NCBI GenBank assembly: GCA_963768025.1
Contig: CAVYGM010000012.1
Span: 1 to 64,000, forward strand
Source of the DNA: CAVYGM01 sp963768025
GTDB lineage: Bacteria > Bacteroidota > Bacteroidia > Cytophagales > Spirosomataceae
Direction of reading: 5' to 3'
DNA length: 64,000 bases
How positions within the stretch are numbered: position 1 is the stretch's first letter; each line of letters begins with the position of its first letter. A model generated the notes under the pieces. That model searched no databases and had not been told where the DNA came from. It saw only the letters and a program-made list of their open reading frames with translations. The translations under genes were made by a program, and so were the position numbers. Below are positions 36,885-47,924 of the stretch, piece after piece.

Positions 36885-39800
36885 TCAAAAACTCAAACTC
36901 AACCCAAGAATGGTAGCCCGGTAGGCAGGGTATGCTCCTTCATCCACTCCAATCTGACGGTCCTGGTCAGTGCCGCTTGAACTACGCAGGTTGATTTCGG
37001 GGTCCAGGCCGGTGTATTTGGTGAAAGTAAACCAGTTTTGTCCCTGTATGTATACCGATGCCCGGCCGATACCCACCCTGCGAAAGAATCTTGCTGGGGA
37101 TGGTATAGGTGAGTTGGATATTCTTCATTCGCAGAAACGATCCGTCTTCCAGATAGTAGGTAGATGGTTGACTTGAAATTACGTCGTTCGAACGGAGAAT
37201 GGGCAGTTTAGGATCAGCTTTCCCTGGCTCCCACGACTCGTTGACCATGCGTAGGCTGCGGTTCCCGGCAAACGTCGGGAAATCGGTCCAGTAACGGACG
37301 TAGTTGAAAATCTGGTTGCCCTGCACACCCTGTCCGAACAAGTCCAGGCGGAAGGCCTTGTAGGTCAGGCTGGCGTTGAGCCCGTACGTGAAGTCTGGGT
37401 GAGGATTCCCGATGATACTGCGGTCGGACGCATTGACGATCCCATCCTTGTTGATATCGACATACTTGAAGTTCCCGGCCTTGTTGTTCACACCACCGCC
37501 AAACTGCGTCGGCAGGTTTTTGCCTTCCTCGTCCGAATTGATGAAGCCATCAATGGTGTAGCCAAAGAAAGATCCGATGGGGAAGCCCGCCTGCGTCACG
37601 CTCATGGCCGGTAGACGCGTGGTGAAGCCGAAGTACTGTGTGGCCGGGTCACCCGTAAGATTAATCACCTTGTTACGATACGTGGAGATGTTTGCACCGA
37701 CGGAGTAACGGAAATCGCCGTTCTGAGAGTTACCGTTGTAATTCAGCCCCAATTCAACGCCCTTGTTCTGCATAGAACCGATGTTCTGGAAGGGTACCGT
37801 AGCCACGCCCTGGGTGCGCTGCACGTCGGGACGGAACAGCATGTCAGTCGTTTTCCGATCAAACCAGTCGAAGTTCACGTCCAGTTTTCCGTTTAGCAAT
37901 ACAGCGTCGAACCCAAAGTCGGTGGACGTTGTGGTTTCCCACCTGGCGTTCGGGTTGGCAAACTGCGTACGGTCGTAGCCTTGCACCGAGGAGGTGCGCG
38001 TACCTCCCAGGTCGTAGAAGTTCTGTGCGGCGTTGGTACCGAAAATACCGAAACGGTTGTAGTTACCGATCTCCTGGTTACCGGTTTGGCCCCAGGCAGC
38101 CCGGAGTTTCAGGTCAGTAAGCCAGTCGATGCCTTTCATGAACGGCTCGTTGGAAATCCGCCAGCCCGCCGATACCGCCGGGAAGTAGGCCGACCGGTAC
38201 GCTTCGGCAAAACGGGATGAACGGTCGCGACGGATGGTGAGGTCCAGCAGGTACTTCTCGTCCAAGGCCAGGTTAACCCGCGCAAACTCCGAGGCCAGTC
38301 GCCAGTCGGAGGCGCTGCCCGCATTGATGGATGTACCGGGGTTACCCGCATCCAGGTAGCGGTTGTCGATGTCGTCGGCCGCAAAACGCTGACGGCGGGC
38401 CGTAAACTGCTCGAAGAAACTCTTGATAGATTCCGTTCCGGCTAGTAGGCTCATGTTCAGACGATCGTTCATGAAGCTCTTTTTGTAGGTCAGCGTGTTG
38501 TACCAGGTCCACGTCCAGTCATAGTTATTGGTCTGGTTTAGCTCGTTGGCACCGGCATTTTCCGAAGATTCCAAATCCACGGCACGGTAGTTCCGCAGGT
38601 TGAACAGGTTATAATCTACTCCGAACTGCGTGCGGGCCGTCAGGTTTTTTAGTAGATCCACCTCTGCAAAGGCATTGCCGAACAAGCGTACGTTCCGGCC
38701 TACGTTGTCTTTGTTGCGCCATAGTTCGGCAATGGGATTACGGGAGTTGTCCAGATCCGGGCCGGAGGTACCGGCGTAGTTGCCCTTGATGTCAAACACC
38801 GGAATAATGGGCTGGATGCGGTAGGCAAAGGAAATCGGGTTTGACTCGCTTTGGTTGCCGTTCGTTTGACCAACGCGCTCATCGAGGGCCACCTGGAAGT
38901 TTTCACCTACCCGAATCCGCTTGGTGACGTTAAATTCCGTATTGGCCCGCAGCGAGTAACGCTTGTAGTACGTATACTGCATGATCCCCTTCTGATCAAA
39001 CAGGTTGAGGGACATAGCGTAGCGGCCGTTCTCATTTCCTCCCGATACGCCTAGCTGGTGGTTCTGAATTGGGGCGGGATTCAACATCTCCCCAAACCAA
39101 TCGGTACCCTGCTTGTTGGCTTTCGTGATCAGGTACCGGCTGCTGGGGTTAAAGGGATCATACACGTAGCGGGCGGGATCAGCCCGGGGGTCACCCTCTT
39201 TCGCACCACCCGGAATGATGTAATCGGGAATCACGGGCGTAGTGCCATTTCCATACTGCGCATTGGTGGGGTAGATCAGTCCGCTTTGGCCTGTATTCGG
39301 CGTAGCCACGCCGTTGGTTAGCGTGTTCAATGCGTTGATCCGTGATCTCCATAGTAAGTCGGCGTACTGCTGCGTATTAGCCAGCTCCAGGCCCCGCCAG
39401 GCACTTTGCGTACCGTAGTAGGCGTCATAGGATAGAGTGGGCTTTCCAGCTTTTCCTTGTTTAGTAGTAATAATGACCACCCCGTTACCGGCCCGTGATC
39501 CGTAGATAGAAGCCGCCGATGCATCTTTCAACACCTGCATGGACTCGATATCATTCAGGTTGAGCGAATTGAGATTGCCCTTAGTAGGAGTACCGTCAAT
39601 TACGTAGAGGGGCGAGTTGTCATTGATGGTACCGAACCCCCGTATACGTACCATTACCCCACCGCCGGGGGAGTTGTCGTTGGAGACGTTCACACCAGCT
39701 ACGCGGCCCTGCATGGCCTGAGCCAGGTTGGTGGCGGGCACGGCCAATGCCTGCTTCATGTCAATAGACGCTACGGCTCCGGTAATATCCCGCTTGGATT

Positions 39801-40155
39801 GCGTACCATAGCCTGTCACCACCACTTCGCTCAGACTCTTCACGTCGTCGTCCAGGGTCACGTTAATGGCACTCTGATTGCCTACGTTCACTTCTTTCTT
39901 GACAAAACCAATGGAAGAGATAACCAGCACGGCATCGCCTCCCCGCACCGTAAGCGCGAACTCTCCCTCTGCGTCGGTCACCGTGCCCACGGTAGTTCCC
40001 CGTACCTGCACGTTGACACCCGGAATCCCCTGATTTTCTTTGGCTGAGGAAACCTTGCCCGTAATGCGACGCTCCTGCGCCTGCGCTAAAATACTGCTTA
40101 CCATAAGCAGCACAAACACAGCCCAACGGGCTGTAACTCGTACATTTTTAATCAT
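36885..40155 (-). CDS. SusC/RagA TonB-linked transporter (second pair), one frameshift
   Basis: About 1090 residues: signal peptide ending in AQAQ, carboxypeptidase-like domain (RITGKVSSAKENQGIPGVNV), TonB-box region VVVTGYGTQSKRDITGAVAS, plug with QVLKDASAASIYGSRAGNGV, then the barrel. The frame breaks near 37084 (CTTTCGC has one T too many). Removing it continues KILRRVGIGRASVYIQGQNW into the normal end LGLSLSF. It starts a two-gene operon with the SusD at 35125. It differs from the receptor at 9711-12865 and is not a recent duplicate. Confidence 0.92.
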
Positions 40156-40712
40156 CGTTGAACAATAGGTTAAATGTAAAAAAAAGCGAATAGGGTCTAC
40201 TTACATTTCGGATGCGAATGTAATGAATAGTGTGATTTCCAAATAGTTTTTTACAAAAAATTAATATAATTTTTTCTTCTAATATTGCTAAAAACTAATA
40301 GTTACTTATTTGCAGTATTTTTCAAATGACTCCGACTAGGTTTTTTTTAGGTAGTTATTAATTTTTCTGTAAAGACGTAAGACAAGTAACTTCTTGATAA
40401 TAATAATGTTAACTAAAATTATACGCATTTTAAACCGCCTTCAAGGTTAGTAATAGGTATCAATCGCTCCCCCAAAACTTACAAGGATCGTACAGGTGCA
40501 TGGAAATGGTAAGGCATTATTACCACTCCCTGAACATTGCAAAAAAATTGTACTTTACCAGTATAATTTGAATTGAAATAGTACAACTATTAGGTTGGCA
40601 ATTGATCAGTCGGAAGGTCTGATCCTATTTCGGAGGCTATCCCCAATCAAATCGTATAGTATCCGAACCGATCCTATCTATTTAGCGTTTAGAAAAGGTT
40701 GCGAATACCGCA
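40156..40712. other. intergenic region between divergent susC and uvrA
   Basis: About 557 bp, strongly AT-rich, especially 40230-40450. It must hold both promoters. I see no convincing -33/-7 pair, tRNA, small protein or repeat. Confidence 0.5.
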
Positions 40713-43590
40713 TTGAAACCTGTTTTTCAAATCTACCAACCAGACATTTTGAAATCACAGCACAATAAAGACCTCACGGGCTACGATCAGATTGAGGTAC
40801 AGGGCGCCCGCGAGCATAATCTCAAAAATATTGACGTCAATATTCCGCGCAATAAGCTGGTAGTCGTTACGGGCATCAGCGGCAGCGGCAAGTCGTCGCT
40901 GGCGTTTGATACCATTTACGCCGAAGGACAGCGCCGGTACATGGAGAGCTTTTCTTCCTACGCGCGGGGCTTCATTGGCGAAATGGAGCGCCCCGACGTG
41001 GACAAGATCAGTGGCCTGTCGCCCGTGATCAGCATCGAGCAAAAAACAACTTCCCGCAACCCGCGCTCTACGGTGGGCACCGTTACCGAGATTTATGACT
41101 TTCTCCGCCTGCTGTATGCGCGGGCAGGTACGGCCTACTCCTACGTCACCGGGCGACCCATGATCAAGCAGTCGCAGGATCAGATCATTGACCAGATATT
41201 GAGTCAGTTTGACGGACAAAAAACGACCCTGCTGGCCCCGGCCGTAAAGGGCCGCAAGGGCCATTACCGCGAACTGTTTGTACAAATAGCCCGCCTTGGC
41301 TACACCAAAGTACGGGTAGATGGCGAGGTGCAGGACATTGTGCCCAAAATGCAGCTCGACCGCTACAAGGTACACGACATCGAGATTGTGGTAGACCGCG
41401 TAGTACCCAAGGCGGCAGAGCGGTTCCGGCTGAGCCAGTCGGTGGCGACGGCCCTGAAGCAGGGAAAGGGAGCCATGATGGTGATGGATGCGAAGGGCAA
41501 CGCCCAGTATTTTTCCCAAAACCTGATGGACCCCGAGTCGGGTATCAGTTACGACGATCCGGCTCCCAATAGTTTCTCGTTCAACTCTCCCTACGGCTGG
41601 TGCCCCAGCTGCCAGGGCATGGGCGTGGTGGAGGAAATCACCGAGGAGTCTATCATCCCCGACCGCTCGCTGAGCATCAGCCGGGGGGGCATTGCGCCCA
41701 TGGGCGAGTACCGCGAGGCCTGGATTTTCAAGCAGCTGGAAGTACTGCTCAAAAAACACAAGGTCAACCTGAGTACGCCCATCGAGAAGTTTCCGCCCGA
41801 AGCGCTGGAACTGGTACTCTACGGTAGCGACGAGCCCGTGCCGGTACCTTCCAAGAAGTACCCCGGCACGGAGTGGGATACCAAGTTTGACGGCATCATC
41901 AACTTCCTGAAACGCCAGCAGGAAAACGGCACCGATAAGATTCAGGACTGGCTCAAAGACTTCATGGTGATCAAAACCTGCCCTGAATGCAACGGCGGTC
42001 GCCTACGGCAGGAATCGCTGCACTTTCTGATTGACAAAAATAACATTGCTACTCTGGCCGAGATGGACATCCGCGAGCTGGCCAACTGGCTGGCGGACCT
42101 GGAAGACCGCCTCGAAAACCGCCAGCAAATCATCGCCCACGAGGTACTCAAAGAGATCCGCAAGCGGGTAGGCTTCCTGCTCGATGTGGGCCTGGACTAC
42201 CTCACGCTCAACCGGGCTTTGCGGACACTCTCGGGTGGTGAGGCGCAGCGCATCCGCCTCGCCACGCAGATCGGCACCCAACTCACGGGCGTGCTCTACA
42301 TCATGGATGAGCCGAGCATTGGTCTGCATCAGCGCGACAACGTGCGGCTGATCAATTCCCTCAAAAACCTCCGTGACCTGGGTAATACCGTTCTGGTAGT
42401 GGAGCACGACAAAGACATGATGCTGGCTTCGGATCATATTCTGGATATTGGCCCTGGTGCCGGTCGTCACGGCGGGCATATCGTGGGGCAAGGATCGCCG
42501 GAGGAGTTTTTGCAAAATGGCTCCACCACCGCCGACTACCTCAGCGGGCGGCAGGGCATACGAGGTACCCGCCGAGCGGCGCAAGGGCAACGGCCATTCG
42601 CTGGTACTGAAAGGCTGCACCGGCCATAACCTCAAAAACGTGACGTTGAAATTCCCGCTAGGTACCATGATCTGCATCACGGGCGTAAGCGGCAGCGGCA
42701 AGTCGTCGCTAATTCACGAAACGCTGTTTCCGCTGCTGAACCGGCATTTTTATCGCTCGCGGCGCGAGCCTCTGGAACACAAGTCCATCGAAGGCTTGGA
42801 ACACCTGGACAAGGTGATTGAGGTAGATCAATCGCCGATTGGCCGGACACCACGCTCCAATCCCGCTACCTACACCAATCTGTTTACGGACATCCGGGCG
42901 CTCTACGCCGAGCTGCCTGAATCCAAAATCCGGGGCTACAAGCCGGGGCGGTTTAGCTTTAACGTGAAGGGCGGCCGCTGCGAGGATTGCGAGGGCGCGG
43001 GTATGAAGAAGATCGAGATGGATTTCCTGCCCGACGTGCACATCAATTGCGAAACCTGCAAGGGCAAGCGCTTCAACCGCGAAACGCTGGAAGTTCGCTT
43101 TAAGGGAAAGTCCGTGGCCGATGTGCTGGATATGACGGTGGAGGCCGCGCTGGACTTTTTCGAAAACCAGCCGCGCATCCTCCGCAAGGTCCAAACCCTG
43201 AGCGACGTGGGGCTGGGCTACATCACCCTCGGGCAGCACGCCACCACGCTATCCGGCGGTGAGGCGCAGCGCGTAAAGCTGTCCGAAGAACTCTCCAAAC
43301 GCGATACCGGCAAGACGATGTATATTCTGGACGAACCCACCACGGGCCTGCACTTTCAGGACATCCGGCACCTGCTGGCGGTGCTGCAAAAACTGGTGGA
43401 TAAGGGCAACACGGTCCTGATCATCGAACACAACATGGACGTGATCAAGGTAGCCGACCACGTGGTAGACCTCGGCCCCGAAGGCGGCGGCCTCGGCGGC
43501 AAGATCATCGCCGAAGGTACCCCCGAGAAGGTAGCGAAGGTGAAGGGGAGCTATACGGGGCACTTTTTGAAGTTGGAGTTGGGGGGGTAG
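40713..43590 (+). CDS. uvrA: UvrA excinuclease ABC subunit A, one frameshift
   Basis: About 958 residues in two frames. The first ATPase half has the Walker A GISGSGKS (residues 54-61), a zinc site (WCPSCQGMG), [22 protein letters not shown] and [12 protein letters not shown]. The second half has [11 protein letters not shown], zinc cysteines in [10 protein letters not shown] and CETCKGKR, and [11 protein letters not shown]. The frame breaks near 42555, where CAGGGCATAC has one G too many. Correction joins YLSGRQ to [15 protein letters not shown]. UvrA finds DNA damage for nucleotide excision repair. Its last 95 bp are partly duplicated at 44264-44358, beyond a toxin-antitoxin pair. Confidence 0.93.
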
Positions 43591-43606
43591 GTAGAGAGAA
43601 AAGTCT

Positions 43607-43614
43607 TATATTTG
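43607..43614 (+). promoter_or_regulatory. candidate -7 motif of the DUF433/DUF5615 pair
   Basis: TATATTTG lies 16 bp before the antitoxin ATG, just past the uvrA stop. The -33 element is unclear. It would give a very short leader. Confidence 0.45.
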
Positions 43615-43629
43615 TAAAAAAGCACTGGT

Positions 43630-43878
43630 ATGAACTGGCAGGACTTCATTCATTCTGATCCCAAAATAGCAGGAGGTAAGCCCGTAATCAAAGGCACCCG
43701 CCTATCGGTGGAATTCATTCTTGGTCGCTTGGCCGATGGCTGGTCTGAACAGATGATTCTGGAAAGTTATCCCCGTCTTACCCCGGAATCGCTTCGGGCA
43801 TTGTACGCCTATTTACTGGAAATGGCTAAGGATGGGTTGCTTTACCACCCCGCCACTCCCTTTCAGCAGGCTTCATGA
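43630..43878 (+). CDS. DUF433 antitoxin
   Basis: An 82-residue DUF433 protein. The family core is present: DPKIAGGKPVIKGTRLSVEF, ILGRLADGWSEQMILESYP and LTPESLRALYAYL. DUF433 proteins are winged-helix-like DNA binders that act as antitoxins for DUF5615 PIN-like toxins. The stop overlaps the toxin start by 4 bp (ATGA), so the two are translated together. The pair begins 40 bp after uvrA and is followed by a second uvrA 3' end, suggesting it was inserted there. Confidence 0.88.
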   Translation: MNWQDFIHSDPKIAGGKPVIKGTRLSVEFILGRLADGWSEQMILESYPRLTPESLRALYAYLLEMAKDGLLYHPATPFQQAS

Positions 43879-44228
43879 AATGGCTCGCCGATGAAAATTT
43901 CCCCTTCCCCGCTTTTCGTGTTTTGGAATTAAAGGAGTTCGACATCAAGCACATTGGCATCGAGAATCCTAGTGTTGAAGATGTTTCTGTTATTCAGACT
44001 TCATTGGCCGAAAACCGCATCATTTTAACATTTGATAGTGATTTCGGTGAGTTGGTGTTCAGATACGGCTACACTCCGCCCGGAGTCATTTATTTCCGAT
44101 TGGCAAACTTTCAGATTACAGAGCCCGCTATGATCCTGATTCGTTTACTCGAAGAGGGATATTCCTTTGAAAATTATTTTACTGTAATCAGCCAGGATAC
44201 GATTCGGCAGAGGACAATTACTTTGTGA
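43875..44228 (+). CDS. DUF5615 PIN-like toxin
   Basis: A 117-residue PIN-like protein. The acidic active-site residues lie in KWLADENFP near the N-terminus and in [20 protein letters not shown] follows. Family members are predicted ribonucleases paired with DUF433 antitoxins. Here the gene overlaps its antitoxin by 4 bp. Target and activity are not known from sequence. Confidence 0.87.
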   Translation: MKWLADENFPFPAFRVLELKEFDIKHIGIENPSVEDVSVIQTSLAENRIILTFDSDFGELVFRYGYTPPGVIYFRLANFQITEPAMILIRLLEEGYSFENYFTVISQDTIRQRTITL

Positions 44229-44263
44229 AAGGGAGCCATTTAATCTTAATCTTTTCATAGGTA

Positions 44264-44358
44264 GCGGCAAGATCATCGCCGAAGGTACCCCCGAGAAGGT
44301 AGCGAAGGTAAAGGGTAGTTACACGGGGCACTTTTTGAAGATGGAGTTGGCGGGTTGA
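44264..44358 (+). repeat. second, diverged copy of the uvrA 3' end
   Basis: 95 bp align without gaps to 43496-43590 with about 7 to 9 differences, including a different stop (TGA instead of TAG). Translated in the uvrA frame, the last 30 or so codons are intact. Most differences are synonymous third-position changes (GTG/GTA, GGG/GGT, AGC/AGT, TAT/TAC), the others conservative (L to M, G to A). The copy therefore came from a different functional uvrA allele, not from decay in place. Confidence 0.85.
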
Positions 44359-44362
44359 GGTA

Positions 44363-46402
44363 CTATGCCTCTCCTTGCTTTCCTTTGAGATAGAGAAGCA
44401 AATCCTCTCCCCACTCTTGCCACACTTCAATAGCCGCATCACAAATTTGCTGCGCCAATGGTACTTCGACACAATATGGCTCGGCATTTGTGTAAGCCTC
44501 GCCTGCATAGTCCAATGACTTTGCTTTTTCTGGTAAAGTATTTTGATAAAAAAGCCCCAAACTAATAAGTGTTGTAGCAAGGTCTAATTGAAACGCCGGA
44601 GGATTTTTCTCCGCCAGGGTTCTACGGATGTCCAGCGCCTCGGTGTACTCCTGCTCCGCCCGCGCCAGTTGCTGCGTGTCAGAATGCAAAATAGCCAGGT
44701 TGTTCAGCGTCATGGCCACGTAGGCCTGGGGATTGCCCGCCGCCAGGGTTCGGTAGGATCTCCAGCGCCTCGGTGTACTCCTGCTCCGCCCGCGCCAGTT
44801 GCTGCGTGTTCTTATGCAAAATAGCCAGGTTGTTCAGCGTAGTCGCTTTTTGAGCATCATCCTTTGCGTGGTTTAGCATCAACTCATAGTACTGTATGGC
44901 CTGGCTATGTTGGTTATGTTCAGCCAGGAAATAAGCCGTCGAAAAGCAAGTATCATAGCTTTCGTAGATGGCCACCGCTTCGGCATAGTAGTAGCAGGCC
45001 TCGGAGAATCGATTTGGGTTTTCTTTATCCAACGCTATCAGTTGGGCTTTGGTCAGGTACTCCTGCGCCAGGGTCTGTTTTTTGTGGTCCAGGAAAGCTT
45101 CTGCCTTTTCTATGAGGGCTTTATCCCTTTCCAGATCGTCAGGGTTGAGCGTCCGGTTGGCCCCTTCCAGGTCGCCCTGTTCAAATAACCTTCTGGCCGT
45201 TTGCAATCGGGGGCTATCGGCGGTACTAGTACCGTACAAACTCAGCGCGAGGGTACGTACCTTATCCTCAAAATCAGTAAGTTCCTTTTGAAGTTTGTTG
45301 CGTTTTGAATCCAATTCAAGCAAGCCTTGTATTTAGTTTTTCCAGCTTTCGGGTGGAGCGTTCTCGTTCCTGTCTCATGCTGTGAGTTTTGGATATTCTG
45401 TTCGTGCCATTCTTTTTCATCACTCTCCTCCAAAAACTCTTCGTCCGATTCTATCAATTTCTGCGTTTTAGCTTGCGATGCCTTTCGTAGACGTCAAAAT
45501 TGACCGTAGAAATCTGAATAGCCACTTTATCCGCTACTCAAGTCGGGGAGCGCAGCGAGTCGGCTCTTTCCACTGCCGCGTTGGCTCATACTCCCTGCCG
45601 ACATCTCGGCTATTTCTTCGCGCAGCATGGCCAGCAGCTTGGCGTTAAAGATTTCACTCACGCCTTCGGTATGCTTTATTTCTTCGGAAAAATTGCGGCA
45701 CATCAATTCAAAAAACGTCTGCCAGTTGCCCTCATGCATCCAGCCCAGGCGCAGCAGGGCTTCGAGCGCTTCGGGTACCTCCAACCCCCGCGTAGTGCGG
45801 AGCTCATCCAGCACAAAGCCATGTACTTCATCCTGCAATAGTAATTGCCTGTCTTTCAATTCGTGGGTATAGTCCCACAGCACCAACTGGTCAAATACCG
45901 CATCGGCGGGGTTGTCGGGTAGCTTACCCTGATCTTTTACCCCCGCTATTTCGTCAGTCAGGTTGTTGCGGATAATTTCTATAAGCCGGATCTGGTAATC
46001 CGTATCGCTCAGCGGAAAACTACAAAAGGTGGGGAGAGTACGCTGGAACTTGTGGTACAGGATTTGGAGGCGGGTGCGTTGGGTGGCGAGGGGTTCATTG
46101 CCATTGTCGAGAGTTTGGATAAAGGCAATGCTTTGGTCGCAGGTTTGTACCAGGGAGGTTAGGTAGGAGCGCCGGATGGCGCGTTGCAGGGTAGCGTTTA
46201 CCGGCACATCCAGGTCGGCTACTTTTTGCTGGTACCAATCCTTACTGGTTTGCCAAAGGTTTTTTCCGGCCATGCCGCGCAGTGCATCTATGCGGTTGCC
46301 GAGTACGCCCCCGGCCAGCACCCCGGTCATATCATTGACGCTGGTTTGCTGTACGTAAGTGAGGAGGTTTTGGGCCAACAGGCCCAGTTCGTTAAGTTCC
46401 AT
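44363..46402 (-). pseudogene. TPR protein with N-terminal helical domain, several frameshifts as read
   Basis: Collinear open pieces make one gene of about 680 codons. The first (45527-46402, 291 residues, MELNELGLLAQNLLTYV) is a mostly helical domain I do not recognise. An acidic linker follows (KLIESDEEFLEESDEKEW), then a coiled coil (RSTRKLEKLNTR, LLELDSKRNKLQKEL), then TPR units (ATTLNNLAILHKNTQQLARAEQEY and a near copy), ending at 44363. Breaks lie near 45530, 45470, 45390, 45325 and 44755. At 44755 a comparison of two tandem repeats shows one inserted base. No NTPase, TIR or CHAT domain is visible. Whether it is truly broken is unsure. The design suggests a protein-interaction or sensor role, which is inference. 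Confidence 0.6.
44612..44842 (-). repeat. near-identical tandem TPR units (129-bp period)
   Basis: The stretch starting at 44631 recurs at 44761 with few changes. The spacing is 130 bp because of one extra base at 44750-44757. Without it the period is 129 bp, or 43 codons. Such recent duplications are prone to slippage. Confidence 0.75.
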
Positions 46403-46490
46403 GGTGCCGGGGATGAGGTTATTTCTAAAAATACGAAATCCTCTTTAAAAGCAGCGAGGGGATTCTTTCTTTTTATCGAAGGAACCGGTC

Positions 46491-46522
46491 AACCTCCCGA
46501 AAGTTTAAACTTTCGGGAGGTT
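46491..46522. repeat. 32-bp perfect palindrome
   Basis: AACCTCCCGAAAGTTT and its exact reverse complement meet without spacer. It lies about 70 bp upstream of the DUF4143 ATPase start, next to a second palindrome at 46561-46593 with a similar centre. Confidence 0.8.
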
Positions 46523-46525
46523 CCT

Positions 46526-46593
46526 AAACTTTCAAATTACAATAATTCACCCCATTTTTCTTGCAATTTGAAAGTTAAACTTTCAAATTGCAA
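46526..46593 (+). repeat. 68-bp direct repeat, copy A, with 33-bp palindrome
   Basis: It aligns without gaps to 48548-48615 at about 81% identity. The 3' half is a perfect palindrome with 16-nt arms (TTGCAATTTGAAAGTT and its complement, one central A). It ends one base before the ATPase start codon. Confidence 0.75.
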
Positions 46594-46594
46594 C

Positions 46595-47788
46595 ATGATA
46601 CCTCGTCTGATTGAAGAAAAACTGCTCAGTGCGTTGCGCACGATGCCCGTAGTGGCGCTGGTGGGCCCGCGTCAGGTGGGCAAAACTACCCTGGCTTTTC
46701 AACTGGCGGAGCGGGCTATTGAAAAGACATCGTCTTATCTGGATCTTGAACTGGATTCGGACCTCAATAAGCTGAGCGATGCGGAGGGGTACCTGCGTCG
46801 TTTTGAAAACCAACTCCTGATCATTGACGAAGTACAGCGACTTCCCGACTTGTTCCGGGTGCTGCGGGGGCTGGTGGATATCCGGAAAAGAAGCGGAGAA
46901 AAAGCCGGACAATTTCTGCTTCTGGGCTCCGCCTCGCGGGACTTGCTGCAACAGTCGTCGGAAACCCTGGCCGGCCGCATCCGGTACCTGGAACTGACGC
47001 CGTTTTCGGTGCTGGAACTCTACGAAAACGACCCATTAGGCTTCAACTACGAGAAACTCTGGTTTCGGGGTGGGTTTCCCGATAGCTACCTGGCCGGGTC
47101 AAACGACGATAGTCAGGAATGGCGTATCGATTTTATAGCTACCTACGTGGAACGGGATATTCCACTCATGGGCCCCAATGTATCAGCGAGCCGGATGAAA
47201 AAGTTTTGGGCTATGCTGGCGCACTACCACGGGCAGCAGGTGGTCCTGTCCGAAATAGGACGGAGCCTGGAAGTAAGCCACACCACGATACGTGCGTACC
47301 TCGATACGCTCATTGACTTCTACATGGTACGGCAACTACCGCCCTGGTCGGGTAATACCAAAAAGCGCCTGGTGAAATCCCCCAAAATATACCTGCGAGA
47401 TACTGGAATCCTCCATACTCTACTCAACATTTCAACCTTCGATAGCCTACTGGGAAATCCAGTATTGGGAGCTAGTTGGGAAGGCTTTGTGGTCGAAAAC
47501 ATTCTGGTCAATCTATCCAGTCATTGGCGGTACAGTTACTACCGAACTACTACCCAAACCGAGATTGATCTGGTACTGGAAGGCCCGGATGCACAGGTGT
47601 GGGCCATTGAGATCAAACGCTCGTCAGCCCCGAAACTAAGCAGCGGTTTTCATGCCGCCTGCGAGGATATTGGGGCTACCCATAAGTATGTCGTCTACGG
47701 CGGAAATGACCGGTACCCCATGGCAGAAAATACGGAAGCAATTGGGTTGATTGAGTTTTTGAAAATGGTACATGCTGCCAATGAGTAA
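46595..47788 (+). CDS. AAA+ ATPase with DUF4143
   Basis: 397 residues from ATG 46595-46597. A longer open frame begins at 46184 but runs through the palindromes and the opposite-strand gene and is rejected. The N-terminal ATPase has the Walker A GPRQVGKT (24-31), Walker B LLIIDEVQ and an arginine-rich LLGSASRDLLQ. A winged-helix part (VLSEIGRSLEVSHTTIRAYL) and a DUF4143 nuclease-like C-terminus follow, with WEGFVVENIL, QTEIDLVLEG and WAIEIKRS. The D-E-K pattern at the end resembles PD-(D/E)XK nucleases. Function is unknown. Members are common and patchily spread. Confidence 0.88.
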   Translation: MIPRLIEEKLLSALRTMPVVALVGPRQVGKTTLAFQLAERAIEKTSSYLDLELDSDLNKLSDAEGYLRRFENQLLIIDEVQRLPDLFRVLRGLVDIRKRSGEKAGQFLLLGSASRDLLQQSSETLAGRIRYLELTPFSVLELYENDPLGFNYEKLWFRGGFPDSYLAGSNDDSQEWRIDFIATYVERDIPLMGPNVSASRMKKFWAMLAHYHGQQVVLSEIGRSLEVSHTTIRAYLDTLIDFYMVRQLPPWSGNTKKRLVKSPKIYLRDTGILHTLLNISTFDSLLGNPVLGASWEGFVVENILVNLSSHWRYSYYRTTTQTEIDLVLEGPDAQVWAIEIKRSSAPKLSSGFHAACEDIGATHKYVVYGGNDRYPMAENTEAIGLIEFLKMVHAANE

Positions 47789-47924
47789 GGATCCTGCTGA
47801 GGGTATTACTCCTCCCATTTTTGTTATAAAAAGTTAATTAAACTCCCCCCTCTTCCAACCATTCCCTACCTTGTCACCTCTTTCAGAGTAGTTCAAATCC
47901 ACTTTCAACCTAACTACCTGTTGT

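Noticed and set aside
42448..43590. Second half of uvrA as a separate gene
   Set aside because: A separate gene would lack a start region, and deleting one base near 42555 restores the normal single protein.
43875..44228. Toxin gene as part of a larger integrative element
   Set aside because: No integrase, transposase or second boundary beyond the uvrA 3' copy is visible. Only the small module can be supported.
44218..44580. Minus-strand open frame of 120 codons over the second uvrA 3' end
   Set aside because: It combines the antisense of the uvrA repeat with an alternative frame of the TPR gene. The plus-strand uvrA reading explains the pattern of synonymous changes.
46184..46594. N-terminal extension of the DUF4143 ATPase
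   Set aside because: The open frame continues upstream but runs through both palindromes and antisense to the TPR gene. The family starts at the Met at 46595.
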